Of a stretch of DNA of 64,000 bases, positions 27,601 to 38,609 are shown one piece after another. Location: NCBI RefSeq assembly GCF_020882245.1, contig NC_083598.1, forward strand, positions 72,483,714 through 72,547,713, given 5' to 3'. The position numbers and the translations under genes were made by a program. The notes beneath the pieces were generated by a model. That model ran no database searches. It was not told where the DNA came from and saw nothing but the letters and a program-made list of their open reading frames with translations. Within the stretch, counting starts at the first letter, position 1. Every line of letters starts with the position of its first letter. Source of the DNA: Rhopalosiphum padi. Its lineage: Eukaryota; Arthropoda; Insecta; Hemiptera; Aphididae.

Positions 27601-30600
27601 AAAAAACAGAGAGACTAGCCCGGGAAAACGTTTCCTGTACCCATCGTTTGAAAATTTGGGAAAATAAAAATTTACTACTGGTGATGGCGTGCCATTTACG
27701 GCGGGTGTATAAAATAATAATGCGTCGGCGGCCGTGTGTGAACGTTCCGCCACCGCCGCAGCCGCAGATTGTGTCGAGGAGAAATAGTGTAAATGCCGTT
27801 ACCGGTACCAATCGATCGCGGCGTGCACACGACTCGCACAGCGTTGCCGGATTGCGCACAATCACGCGAGTCCGCCACTGTTCGAAATTTCCGGCAGAGT
27901 ACCCGCGGCGGCGGCGCTGCCGAAACGGCAAACACAACTATCGCTCCGCAACGGGCGCTTTATGGGTCGGCCCCTGGGGACAGCGGCAGGGATGACACTC
28001 GCTCGAGCTCGGGGCCACTTAATATCGTGCCATTTTCAATTCCGTAGACTTGAGATCCCCCCCGCGCTCACTGAAAAGCGCACGCGCGCCAACACAACTC
28101 CCCCTGAGCCCTCTCTATGTCCATCGCCGGCGGTGATGATAATAATAATAATTTATACAAATTTCAAATGGTTCCGTCGTGGTGCGGAACTGGGGTTTTC
28201 CGTGTACAATATGTATAAAGGTGCGTGTCGCGTGCCCTGAGTAGCCCTAAACCCAAAATCTTAAAATTTGGTAGGTTTCATTTTGTAGTTATCCTTTCAA
28301 TGGTGGGGTTACTTCGGTTCAAAGTTTAGTCACAAAAAATAATAGATCTTCGATTAGCGCCACCCGATCCGCGCTTGTTCTCGATTATGACATTACAAAA
28401 ATCACATGGTTTATTGTCGATTGACACGTTATATTTTATAAGAACCTTTATTATATTGTAAAGAAAACAATTAAAATTACTTATCAGTTACCTATTATTA
28501 TTAGGTTGCGCCGAATTAATTTCATTCCGTACTTATTTGCAATAATTGCAATGTTATTTATTTAGTCGTTGATTTACGCTCGTTTTTAATAATACGACCG
28601 CGACCGAATTTGTTTATTGTTTATTATACTAAAAGCCGAGCCGCCCAGTATCATGACGAACGGTTATTTTGAAAACATATCCGTTACTTCCTACACTATT
28701 TTTCTACAAAGTAATCAGTAATTCATGTTACCGAAATAGAGAGGATATCAGTGTAACAATATGTCATACTATAATGAAATATATATTTAAATAATAAATA
28801 GTCAATAGGTATTTGATATTTTTCAACCCAAATTTTGTTAGTGTACCATACTTTTGTTAATTGGTTTTATTTAAAAGATACAATAACCCTTGTATTTGTA
28901 TATTATACATTTGTAGAAAATTATAAAAGCTATTAATTCTATTTTTTTTTAACCTTTATATGATATTTTGATATATTGTTAAAGTCTAAAAATCACATAA
29001 GGTTTTAGTGCAACAATAGGGATTTTGTACAATATTATGTTTTACCAACCTATAATTTTAATATAATAGAGTAAAATGTTTTGATATCATGTATACCCCT
29101 TTTGCGCTTTATATTTTAAGATCAGTTTTGTGGTAAATGGACCTTGAGAAAATTTTAAGAAGTTATATATAAATTGAAATTGATTATGTATATTGTATAT
29201 ACTATATTATACACATGATCATTCAATTAAATCAAAGTAATGTCTAATGGTCATTATCTCTGATAAACTATAATTTCAATTTGTCTGTATTTAAATATAA
29301 ATCTAAGTACAACTACAGATATAATGTATTTTAAATTTAATAATAATATTTCTCATATTTTTAAAGTAAAAACATTTGTATGGTTGACTTTTTCTATTAA
29401 TCTAGACTCGATCAAGACCTGTTACAATTGAGGGTTGATAATATAATTTTACAATTGTTACTTTTGTTGATTTTATAATATTTATGTTTATTTATTTGTA
29501 ATAAATATTCAACTTACTATTTAATTTTAAAAAATAATTTATTTTCTACCTAAACCTAATATGTGCAATAATTTACGCACATTAGTTTCTTTGTAACACT
29601 CTGTATTCATTTTACATGACAAACTCTCTCTTTTCCAATTATGGTCATCATCTAAACATTTACCTCACTACATGACATATTTGTTAATTATTTGTTTTAC
29701 GTTTTCTTACTACCCTTCTACTAAATTATTAAATCTCTCAGATGATCTTTGCATAATGATTAAAATTATGTAAATAGTAAACATGGTGCATATTGTATGA
29801 TAATACTTACAAAATTCCAAATACCTTTTCTACAATCAGTAGTTTATTAAATTCAAAAATCTTATTACTTTTAAAGTATCTGCAGCTTAACATAAACAAT
29901 TATATTTGGATATTATATTTATTTTTAATCTAGATTAGTAATTTACATAATTCAATTAAAAAAAATATATGTATATTCACCTTGATGATTTTTGTACCAT
30001 TATACAACAAGTCTAATTACTTTTCAGGAGAAATATGATTTTAACTTTGGTATTAGAGTTCAGTCTGTGTAAAAGTTTTAGGAATAACATTAATATTCCA
30101 TATTATGTTACCTGAATAGCATAAAAAAATAAAACTTGTTGTGAACATATTTCAATTTAGAAGTACTTAATAAATTTTCTTATGTCTATCTTATTTTGTT
30201 AATATATTTTGAAAGATAATAACAATTTTTTTTAATTATATGGAAAATTGATAAGCAGCATAATAGCAGTGGTTGACATGGGGGGGACCAAGTACCTCAA
30301 CTAATTTTTTGGATACGCTAGCATTCCCTAATTAACCATAAAGGGTGGTGTAAGGTGACCCCCCATCGCTATGGTTATGTAAGTTATTAAAATGCTAGGA
30401 ACGCTTCTTTTTTTAGAGTAGCTGAGTACCTCCACTACTTTATTTCCAAGTCAACTACTGTATAATAGGTACCAAATTGCAATGTGTTCATTGGTTATAT
30501 TGTACAAAATAAATAAATTAAGTATCCATTTATAAAATTATTAGAGAAACTAATGTTTGTGCATTCAAAAGCTTAAACTATCCTTTAGAATATAACATAT

Positions 30601-33600
30601 TTACTTTTATCAATATTATGTTTAATATATTATTATTTCACATTTAATTTTATACTATAACTAATTTTTGTGCTTAGGTACTGGTGAATCGGGGAAATCC
30701 ACATTTATCAAACAAATGCGGATTATCCATGGTTCTGGTTACTCCGACGAAGACAAAAGAGGGTTCATCAAACTAGTATACCAAAATATATTCATGGCCA
30801 TGCAGAGTATGATCAGGGCCATGGACATGCTCAAAATACATTACTCTGATCCATCATGTTCTGTAAGTTAATACTAAATTAGTAATTGACATGATACCAG
30901 ATTTTTTATTTCGAAATAATTTAATAAGTTTATAAGGAGTAACTACACAATTTTTATATTTTTATTCATAGTATAATGCTCAAGTATTGTCGGTTTTTAG
31001 ATATATACCCGAATTGTCTTTTATTTTAATCAAATTAATTTATATAATATATAATTAAAAATTATGCTAAATAGGCATTTTCTATGTATAACAGAATGTC
31101 CCGTATGGATTTACCCATTGTGAAATCTCCTAAAATAATGAAAATATTATAATTCTAATTTTTTAATAAGGTTCACAGGGAAAAAACTACAAATATTTCA
31201 TGTTTGAATTTATTTTAATCTTTTGGTAAAAAATTAAAAAATATAATTTTTTTATTTAATTATATTTTCAAAAAAATTGAAGATAGCCATTTTGTAGAAT
31301 TTGTTTTTTCTGAAAATATTAACATTTCAGACATGTTTAATTTCAATAATCTTCTGATTTTTAATATTTTTTCTAGTTTTGAAAAAGGCTGTGAATTATT
31401 TAATACGATAGTTGTATGATTGTATTCAAACATGTAATCCGCCGTGCTAGTACGGCCGATGAATTAACCAGTCGATTTATCGAAACTAGAAAACAGATAT
31501 ATTTTAAAACTAACCCCAAATGTGTATAATCTAAATTAACACTGATCATAAATGCCTAATAATAATTAAAGTAATAACTTTAATCATTCAAACATTATTG
31601 AAATTAAATCTCTCATAAAATCATATAACATGTTTTTATGGTAGTAAATTTTTTTATTTAAATATATAAAGAGTTATTGTTCTTCTAAATTTTAAATAAT
31701 TTTTATGATTATATCAAATAACATATTTCAACTTTTATAAATACAAAAAATAGTACAATGTACCTATAATGTGTCTTATGTTGTAATATTTATAAATGTA
31801 TTTTAAAGGAACGTGCGGAGCTCATTAAAAGTGTAGATTTTGAAACTGTTACGACTTTTGAAAGTCCATATGTCGAAGCGATCAAAGCACTCTGGGGAGA
31901 CTCTGGCATTCAAGAATGTTATGATCGCAGGCGCGAATACCAGCTCACAGATTCTGCTAAATAGTAAGTAAAAAACTTTTCTCTGAGCAACACTTAATGT
32001 ACTATGATATATTATCTTATGTAAAAAGATGCATTTAAAATGTATTCAGATATTGGTTTGTGAAATCTAGCTATCAGTAAAAATGATGTTCAATAAAAAT
32101 TAGTCCACATGCATTAAAATAAAATATATGAATTCCTTTTATAATAATAAAGTATATAACTTTTAGTCATATACATCATACATAAGAATTATTAATCAAT
32201 AAATTGAAAGTAAATACATATTACTTTATTATAATTATTGAAATTTATAGTTTTTTATTATGGGTTTGAATGTTTGTTTCATTATATTAAAATATTTCGA
32301 ATAACCTTACACTCATTTACAGTTATTTAATGGAAATAGACAGAGTGGCCAGTCCAAATTATCTGCCCACAGAACAAGACATACTTAGAGTAAGGGTACC
32401 CACGACGGGCATTATCGAATACCCGTTCGATCTAGAAGAAATTCGGTTTAGGTAAAAAAAATAGCATGATATACAATTTTAAATGTATAAGTTTTTTGCT
32501 TGCGCATGTGTTTATTATGTGTATCTATTTCTCCATATATTATTGCCAATTTATTTTTAAAATGCATGGATGTTATTGTTTATTGCTAATAATACTAATC
32601 AAACACACTACATAGTCTATTCTTTCAATGGTTTCTGCGAAATAAATATAACAGTAACATAAACATCATGTTCTAATGTACACTGTAAAACTAAAATATT
32701 CGTATCGACTAGAAATTGTGATAGGGTAACGTGTTAAAATTTTAAAATTAACAATACGTTACAACAACTTTTTTTAAAAATCTACTAATATAAAATCATA
32801 AAATGTATTGATTACTTATAGTATTTTTAAATAAAAAATGTATTTCAAATATATATAAATAATAATATTTCACACAGTTACTTAAGCGACTTAGCAAGAA
32901 TTGAAGCCCCCCGATTATTTACCTACCGAACAGGACATTCTACGTGCTAGGGCTCCAACTACAGGCATTATCGAGTACCCTTTCGATCTTGATGGTATTG
33001 TCTTCAGGTATCATTGTAAAACATGTACATTACCAAAACCTTAAATATCCTGATGTAGCTAACCCTATAAGCCATTATGCTCCATAAAAAAATTCAATAA
33101 AATATATATATATATTATTTACTTATTGATATTAAACTAATCATATGTATTTGTGCTATTAACCTGTCAATAATATTTTGATCGATTACAATCACTACAG
33201 AAATTACAATACATTTTAAGGTGTTGCACTTTATTTGTTTAATTAGCTTTCATAAAAATTATTTTAGCTTTTAATTTTTTTTTTTTATTATTTTTGCTGA
33301 TTTTGATGGTAAATTATTAATTAGTTGTGCTTTTTTTTTATTTGTGAATATCAATTATTTTATTATTTAGAGAATATATTAATATTAATAACTTTTTGTA
33401 TTGTTTTGCTTAAAATAAAAAAAATAAGAACAATAATCTAACAAATGCTTTTTTTTATATGAAGTAAATTTGGGTATAATTTAGTATAATTTTATTTTCA
33501 ATTTTTTTTTTTTTTTTTAATAACAAATATTGACATTTAGGATGGTCGATGTTGGAGGCCAGAGATCAGAAAGACGAAAATGGATCCACTGTTTTGAGAA

Positions 33601-36600
33601 TGTAACATCCATCATATTCTTAGTGGCACTTAGTGAATACGATCAGATTCTTTTTGAATCCGAAAACGAAGTATATATTTTTCATTTTCTTATTTTATTG
33701 TACATTTAATTAATTTTTGCTATTATTATTTATATTCAGAATAGGATGGAAGAATCCAAAGCATTATTCAAAACTATCATAACATATCCTTGGTTCCAAC
33801 ACTCATCAGTAATATTGTTTTTGAACAAAAAGGATCTTCTCGAAGAGAAAATCATGTATTCTCATCTGGTAGATTACTTTCCAGACTTTGAGGGTAAGCC
33901 TATATATATTATATTTATAAATATTGAAAAAATACTAGTTTGTTATTAAAACTACAAAGTGACAATATCTAATGTTTAAATATACTTTAACTCATGACAT
34001 TTCCAAATTGTTTACAAATCTGTACATTTTGAATATTATATTTTATAATACTTTCATTATAATACTTTTCCATTAAATTTCTGTCAGATATCTATTTGGG
34101 GAGTAGGTTGGTACAGTGTATTACATATTAATAAAAATGACACTTTACAGGGAGAACTCTCAGGCCAAAGTGTAATTTTGATAACTGTTTTCTTTTTTAT
34201 CTACATTGAGTTCATTGCAAGCTATAGAATATTTCCCTTTATTAATTAAAATAAAATAATTATTATAATCCAATTTTATTAATTCCATAAGATAAAATCA
34301 TTATTCCCATAGAGTATATTTTTGAAGTCAAAATTACATTAGCACTGGACACTTAAAAAATAAAAATATACTGTTTGGTTCCAACATATTTGTACATATT
34401 TTAATAAAATATTGTCTTTTATTGTATATATACTAATAATTAAGGTTCAGATTTTAATTGCAATTTCATTTTTTTCTAGAAGCTTTAAAATATTTTTTCC
34501 GAGTACTATATCCGTTTTGTGTAATGATGAATTTAAAAATACAACTTTTATTTTAAAAACGTTTTCCTTCTATTTTTTACAAATGTGTAAATTAATATCA
34601 AATTATCTCCTTAAACTGTGTACTTTAATTTGAATGACAGAGAAAACAATTACTAGGAACTAGCAAGTGGTTAATTGCAAAGAATTGTATAGTTAAATTT
34701 GTTGAACCTATTTGTTATTAAATAATTAATAACTTGTTGCTTAAAAAATACTGCCATTTAGATGACGTTTAATAGTATAAACAATATAATTAATATAAAA
34801 TAATACAATTTTTCACTTTTTTTAAAAGACATTTTTCAGATCAATTTTTTGATAGCCATTGTTTAGTGCATTAAATAGTATTTTATTAGGACATTTTTGA
34901 AGTTTTTAGAGCATTCAAATCCAAACCCTGATAATAATATATAACATCCATAGACCAAAGCAATTATATAATATTTTTATTTAAAAATTTAAAATTCAAG
35001 TACTTCAATATATACTAGTAACAATTATACTAGCATCATACTTTTATCAATTATATTTTAAATGATCTGATAAGATAGCTGTTGTGATTTGTTTTAAAAT
35101 CAATAAAATTAATGGCATAATATAATATTTTAGGTATAATCAAATATGGTTATTCAATTTAAAAACTTAAAACAACTTCAAATTCTTGTTTTATTATGTC
35201 GCAACATAATTGATTTTTTGTTTATATAAATAAATAATTTTAGTTAAAATGCTACTGAAGACTGGATTTTCTATTTTAATTGTTGAGGTTGAAAAAAATA
35301 TAACATTAATCTTGGTTTCCATTTCTAATGTAAATTAGTTTGTTTAAAAAAATTTTTTATAAAATTATAGATATTAAATATGATTTATTCTGTTTTAAAA
35401 TAAATATTTTAAAAATCATTTTTTTATTAATTGTATTGAGTATTCATTACATTATTGAGGTTCTATAATTTTTAATCAATATTTAAAAAAAAAAACTAAT
35501 ATTTCAGTGTTTAAATTTTTAGTTTTTTACATTTTTATGAAAAACTTATTTTGATAAATAGGTAGTAAACAAGACAATGATGCTGCCCAGCAATATATTT
35601 TGAAAATGTATCTTAAAACAAATCCAGACCCTGATCGCATGTGTTATTCACATTTTACAGTTGCTACAGGTTATACATTAGTCTATAACATTAACCCTTC
35701 ATCCTGTAATTATTCCTGTGAATTTCACATTACCGGTTGTAATTAGTATGTATATATTGCATATTACCTTTTTATTACTTTTAAACCTCACCTTTCTGGT
35801 TTTTATTGTAGTAATATTACACTTACAATAACAATACATTGAATTATTATAATACAAATAAAAATACTTATACATTTGTTATAATTTATTAAAAATGTAG
35901 GTCCAACTCTCAATTATAACACCACTAATCATTTTATCAAATGATATAAAATGTATTTTTATGAAACTCTTTCAAATTCAATGCTCAATTAGATACTGTA
36001 CATGGAATTGTTGATTTATTAACTGGTTACGCGATATCTAGTTTAAAAATGTGTAGTGATATTTATAATGGTTCACTTTAAAACTCGCATAATAAATGAT
36101 TCTGTTACAAAACAGAATTGATGAAGAATATACATATCACAACTTTATTAAGTAAACATGGATTTCCTAGGGACACAGTATATTGAATTAATATTAATTT
36201 TATATGGCTACAAATAATATATGTATTCAAAATATTTAACTGATTTTATATTTGTAACCAATTTAATTGTCTTAGGTCCTCAAAGGGACGCCATAAGTGC
36301 ACGAGAGTTTATACTAAGGATGTTTGTGGATTTGAATCCTGATAGTGAGAAAATAATTTATTCACATTTCACATGTGCCACAGGTATTTAACAGAATTGA
36401 TAATCGTGCATGAGCTTATGGGTCTTCTGGGTTTATTTTGTGTGTATTGTATTCAATGTGGTTATGCATGAATTAATAAAAATGAATGAGAGTTTATATT
36501 TTTACAGTTCAACATTTACCAAACATCAGTTTTATTTTGTATAATATATACTTCAATACTTATTTGATGTATAGTATTTTTACTGTTAAGGTGTTGTAAA

Positions 36601-37598
36601 GAAGCAATTTTAAATTATTTATCCAAATAAATGTATAGTTATGGGACCTGGACCTTATCAATTGTCATGTAATTATAAATATGTATAAATATATTTTTAA
36701 ATTAATATTTTTATTAGAATCCAAAAACTATCCATGTAAATAATTAGTGTTACCTATATTTTCTTAGTCATTATATAATCCATATTATTTTAATTTTACC
36801 GATATTTTTTTTTTCCATACAATAATATTAATTATGTGATGTTTCTTCTTTACATGCTGCTTGTTTTTACAACAAATCAGATACGGAAAATATAAAACTG
36901 GTGTTTTGTGCTGTTAAAGATACAATTATGCAAAGTGCTTTAAAAGAATTCAATCTAGCCTAATTGTTATTACTTATTACTATTATTATCATTATTCTTA
37001 TTATTACTCTTATTATTATTATTATTATTATTATCATTATTACTATTATTATTATTATTATTTAAAATAACAATTCTAACAAATATTAGAACATATTTTA
37101 TTTTCATTGTGTTTTATTGAAAATTATTAAATCAATAAAATTATTTATTTTATTTTACTTAGTGTGTTTTGTCTTTTTTTTAATAATTTATATACCTAAT
37201 TATTTAAATGGTATACAATACATTAATTAATTAATAGCTATTACTCATAGATTTTGCGTTTTCTTGTGGGTTTTAAATTATTAGATTCTCTGCTTGAAAT
37301 GCTGAGCCATAATTTTTGCATGCTGATGGTTATCAATAATTTCTCATTACGTATATAATTTTCTTAAGGTAATATCAAACATTTTTAATTTACTAACACA
37401 CTATTTATTTAAATGTTTGCATGTTATTTTGTTTAATAATAACACAAGCATGTTTTTTAAAATGTGATACTATGAAATCTGAATTTTAATTCAACGTATA
37501 ACAAATTATTTTCAGATACCGAAAACATTAGATTTGTCTTTGCGGCAGTGAAAGATACCATACTACAATCCAATCTCAAAGAATACAACCTTGTGTAA
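13876..37598 (+). CDS. Galphaq: G protein alpha-q subunit, alternatively spliced
   Basis: Heterotrimeric G protein alpha subunit of the Gq class, which couples receptors, including rhodopsins in insect eyes, to phospholipase C-beta at the plasma membrane. Constitutive coding exons are 13876-13993, 30678-30862, 31809-31963, 33541-33670 and 33740-33893. Alternative exons are 32323-32451 or 32878-33007, then 35562-35669 or 36276-36383, then 36881-36963 or 37516-37598. All joins are phase-compatible, and the ubiquitous-type splice form is 353 residues, close to the usual 353-359. Landmarks are N-terminal MACC (C3/C4, likely palmitoylated), P-loop GTGESGKS at 40-47, switch I R177 and T180, DVGGQ with Q203, NKKD at 268-271 and FTCAT ending at 326. 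The start is set by the conserved MACCLSEEAKEQ N-terminus. Intron 1 is 16.7 kb. The photoreceptor-type fourth exon is frameshifted as read. Confidence 0.97.
17250..17720 (+). mobile_element. Decayed LINE reverse transcriptase fragment
   Basis: Pieces of a Jockey-type LINE reverse transcriptase are visible on the plus strand through many stops and frameshifts. Near 17298 is a QGAISSLIPNTLYTVD-like block, corresponding to the Q-G-S-V-L-G-P-x-L-Y-x-L-Y-x-x-D motif. Near 17420-17450 is SHDY followed by SQHLQNYS. Near 17600-17660 is VRYLGLTLYQHLPRTKN, corresponding to the conserved V-R-Y-L-G-L-x-L-D-x-x-L-T-W segment. It is truncated at both ends and not functional, and differs from the fossil near 2.4-3.3 kb. 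Confidence 0.72.
20059..20234 (-). other. Unassigned 58-codon open stretch, possible orphan exon
   Basis: On the minus strand a CAG acceptor at 20236-20235 precedes an open frame that runs through TLTGRYRRSNNYC and SISEEQQVYKDDEDAP to a TGA at 20059. Local GC is higher than its surroundings. No start codon is present, so if real it would be a terminal exon of a gene nested in Galpha-q intron 1, or a transposon relic. I recognise no family. It is probably chance or a relic. Confidence 0.2.
21627..21656 (+). repeat. A30 homopolymer run
   Basis: Thirty consecutive A residues inside Galpha-q intron 1. It could be the tail of an old retroposed copy, but I see no recognisable body upstream. Confidence 0.9.
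23625..23810 (+). other. Unassigned 61-codon open frame
   Basis: An open frame starting MAKANASRFDTCLVK and ending SYDDSRIHNF, inside Galpha-q intron 1. Composition is closer to protein than most frames in this AT-rich intron, with a mix of C, H, D and K. I do not recognise a family and see no splice context that would make it an exon. It may be a fragment of a transposable element. Confidence 0.2.
27690..28240. promoter_or_regulatory. GC/CpG-rich island in Galpha-q intron 1, candidate second promoter
   Basis: About 550 bp of GC- and CpG-rich sequence stands out from the AT-rich intron, 2.4 kb before coding exon 2. Overlapping frames on both strands are open mainly because of composition and none resembles a known protein. 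The only comparable islands in this window are the 5' regions of genes. It is therefore a reasonable candidate for an alternative promoter, a non-coding first exon, or the start of an unannotated RNA. This is inference from composition alone. Confidence 0.4.
30267..30460. mobile_element. hAT-like foldback MITE beside Galpha-q exon 2
   Basis: A 194-bp element with long imperfect inverted arms. The left arm starts CAGTGGTTGACATGG and the right arm, reverse-complemented, starts CAGTAGTTGACTTGG; both arms run inward to a shared CTAGCATT. It is flanked by an 8-bp duplication with one mismatch (CATAATAG at 30259-30266, TATAATAG at 30461-30468), as expected of hAT insertion. It lies 217 bp upstream of the exon 2 acceptor. 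Confidence 0.8.
30678..30862 (+). CDS. Galphaq: Galpha-q coding exon 2 (P-loop)
   Basis: Completes the P-loop G-T-G-E-S-G-K-S and continues into the helical domain (FIKQMRIIHGSGYSDEDKRG, then the KLVYQNIFMAMQSMIRAMDM helix). It begins in the middle of codon 40 after a TTAG acceptor and ends with TCT at the GTAAGT donor. Confidence 0.96.
32323..32451 (+). CDS. Galphaq: Galpha-q alternative exon 4, ubiquitous type
   Basis: Encodes residues 153-195 from YYLMEIDR through YLPTEQDILRVRVPTTGI to the EYPFDLEEIRF end. This includes switch I with R177 and T180. The sequence is closer to vertebrate Gq than its neighbour copy is, which marks it as the general-purpose version. Length is 129 nt and it is in frame with both neighbours. 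It competes with the copy at 32878-33007, because both have the same phases (2 in, 2 out) and using both would duplicate switch I. Confidence 0.93.
32878..33007 (+). CDS. Galphaq: Galpha-q alternative exon 4, photoreceptor type, frameshifted
   Basis: Second copy of exon 4, with YYLSDLARIEAP, then YLPTEQDILRARAPTTGI and a DLDGIVF end. The SDLARIE and DGIVF words match the form used in the Drosophila visual isoform. It has a good acceptor (CACACAG) and donor (GTATCA). It is 130 nt long where its partner is 129, and the extra base lies in a run of six C at 32907-32912. Read straight through, the frame shifts after the EAP codons and meets a TAG at 32948-32950. Either the assembly has an extra C or this allele cannot make the visual isoform from this exon. 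Confidence 0.85.
35562..35669 (+). CDS. Galphaq: Galpha-q alternative exon 7, photoreceptor type
   Basis: Encodes 36 residues, GSKQDNDAAQQYILKMYLK to the HFTVAT end, within the GTPase domain. It resembles the visual isoform of Drosophila Galpha-q (a NPDP-x-R-x-CYSHFT pattern) more than the ubiquitous copy at 36276. The guanine-binding motif usually written T-C-A-T is T-V-A-T here. Phase 1 at both ends lets it join to either last exon. Confidence 0.92.
36276..36383 (+). CDS. Galphaq: Galpha-q alternative exon 7, ubiquitous type
   Basis: Encodes the standard version of the same 36 residues: GPQRDAISAREFILRMFVDL followed by a NPDSEKIIYSHFTCAT end. The canonical TCAT guanine-binding loop is intact. 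Length and phases equal those of the copy at 35562, so the two are mutually exclusive. Confidence 0.95.
36881..36963 (+). CDS. Galphaq: Galpha-q alternative last exon, photoreceptor type
   Basis: Last 27 residues, DTENIKLVFCAVKDTIMQ to a LKEFNLA end, then TAA. The C-terminal tail contacts the receptor. The phenylalanine and terminal alanine differ from the E-Y-N-L-V of ordinary Gq and fit the Drosophila visual pattern (E-F-N-L). Its own 3' UTR starts with a long ATT-type microsatellite, and a polyadenylation signal lies 170 bases downstream. Confidence 0.93.
36966..37063 (+). repeat. (ATT)n microsatellite in the photoreceptor-type 3' UTR
   Basis: About 100 bases of imperfect TTA repeats, interrupted by occasional C, directly after the stop codon of the photoreceptor-type last exon. 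Confidence 0.9.
37134..37139 (+). promoter_or_regulatory. Candidate polyadenylation signal, photoreceptor-type transcript
   Basis: AATAAA 170 bases after the stop at 36963 and before the ubiquitous last exon, so a transcript ending here would carry only the photoreceptor-type tail. Confidence 0.5.
37516..37598 (+). CDS. Galphaq: Galpha-q alternative last exon, ubiquitous type
   Basis: Last 27 residues, DTENIRFVFAAVKDTILQ to a LKEYNLV end, then TAA at 37596-37598. E-Y-N-L-V is the canonical Gq C-terminus that determines receptor coupling. It begins after a TTTCAG acceptor in the same phase as the 36881 copy. Confidence 0.96.
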
Positions 37599-38562
37599 TA
37601 TTGCACAAATAACGCGAAACCCCATATGTTAATATTTTTTACTATTATAATGTTAAAATAACAATACGATTAGTATAAATCCTAATTATATATAAAAACA
37701 AACAACAAAAAAGTAAAAAAAAAAAAAGAGAAAATGTATCCTATGTTTTTTGTACAATATTTTTAACAGAGTACGTTTTCTCTCACATTTTTATCTCCAT
37801 GAGTGTCAGTTTGTTAATGTTGGTGTCGTGTGTGAGTCGGTGTAAATCCGTCATGATTTCGATAACATAACATATAAAGGGTAACTTAAATTTTTTTTTT
37901 AATACAAATTTTTTACTCATGTAAAAATTAATTGAAAGAAAATTATGATTAATACTTTTTATAAGAGCGCATTTTTTTTTTAATTTAATTTATTTTTTTT
38001 ATTTAAAAAAAATATATGGTTAATCTCCTATATGATGTTCATTGCATTTAACCCTTATGTTATAATAATTATACAAACTATATAATATTTAAATATTAAA
38101 AAAAAATGTCAATATGAAAAATATTTGTACATAAATCTAATGAGATTAAGAAATTATTAATATCAGAATATAAATGTTTAAATGTAAGTAAAAACAAAAC
38201 AAAAAACAAATGTTATCCCCCCCCCATTACCTAATTATTTATAATTGTTTTCTTAAATGAAAAGTTATTTTTATTTTATTAACATCATGAGGTGGAGGTT
38301 TTACTTGTGCAATTTTAATAATTTATTAAACCCTTAAATTTATGTAAGGGTAGTTCTAGTCAGTCTCGTTAAAAACTATAAAACATACATTTTAAGCAAA
38401 TATTGTGAAATTTTCTGAGTTACCTGTGTAAATTTTATTGATTTTAAAAAAAAAATTGTAAATTTTGGTATTTATATTGATAATCTATGGGAAACATCTC
38501 AACATTGTGCTCACCCCATTTTCGCTCTGTATTTTATTTAAAATTTAAGACACTCGTTTTAC

Positions 38563-38609
<47 letters not shown>

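Larger units (their letters stand above)
13994..30677 (+). other. Galpha-q intron 1 (16.7 kb)
   Basis: Runs from donor GTGAGT at 13994 to acceptor TTAG at 30677. Mostly AT-rich non-coding DNA. Listed separately are a LINE relic (17250-17720), a 30-base A run (21627-21656), a GC-rich island (27690-28240) and a foldback MITE (30267-30460). A 61-codon frame at 23625-23810 and a 58-codon open stretch on the minus strand at 20059-20234 are the only other frames with protein-like composition, and I recognise neither. Confidence 0.85.

Noticed and set aside
27523..28240. Overlapping frames of 76-115 codons on both strands around the intronic GC island
   Set aside because: They overlap one another, are rich in arginine and proline from composition, and have no recognisable domain.
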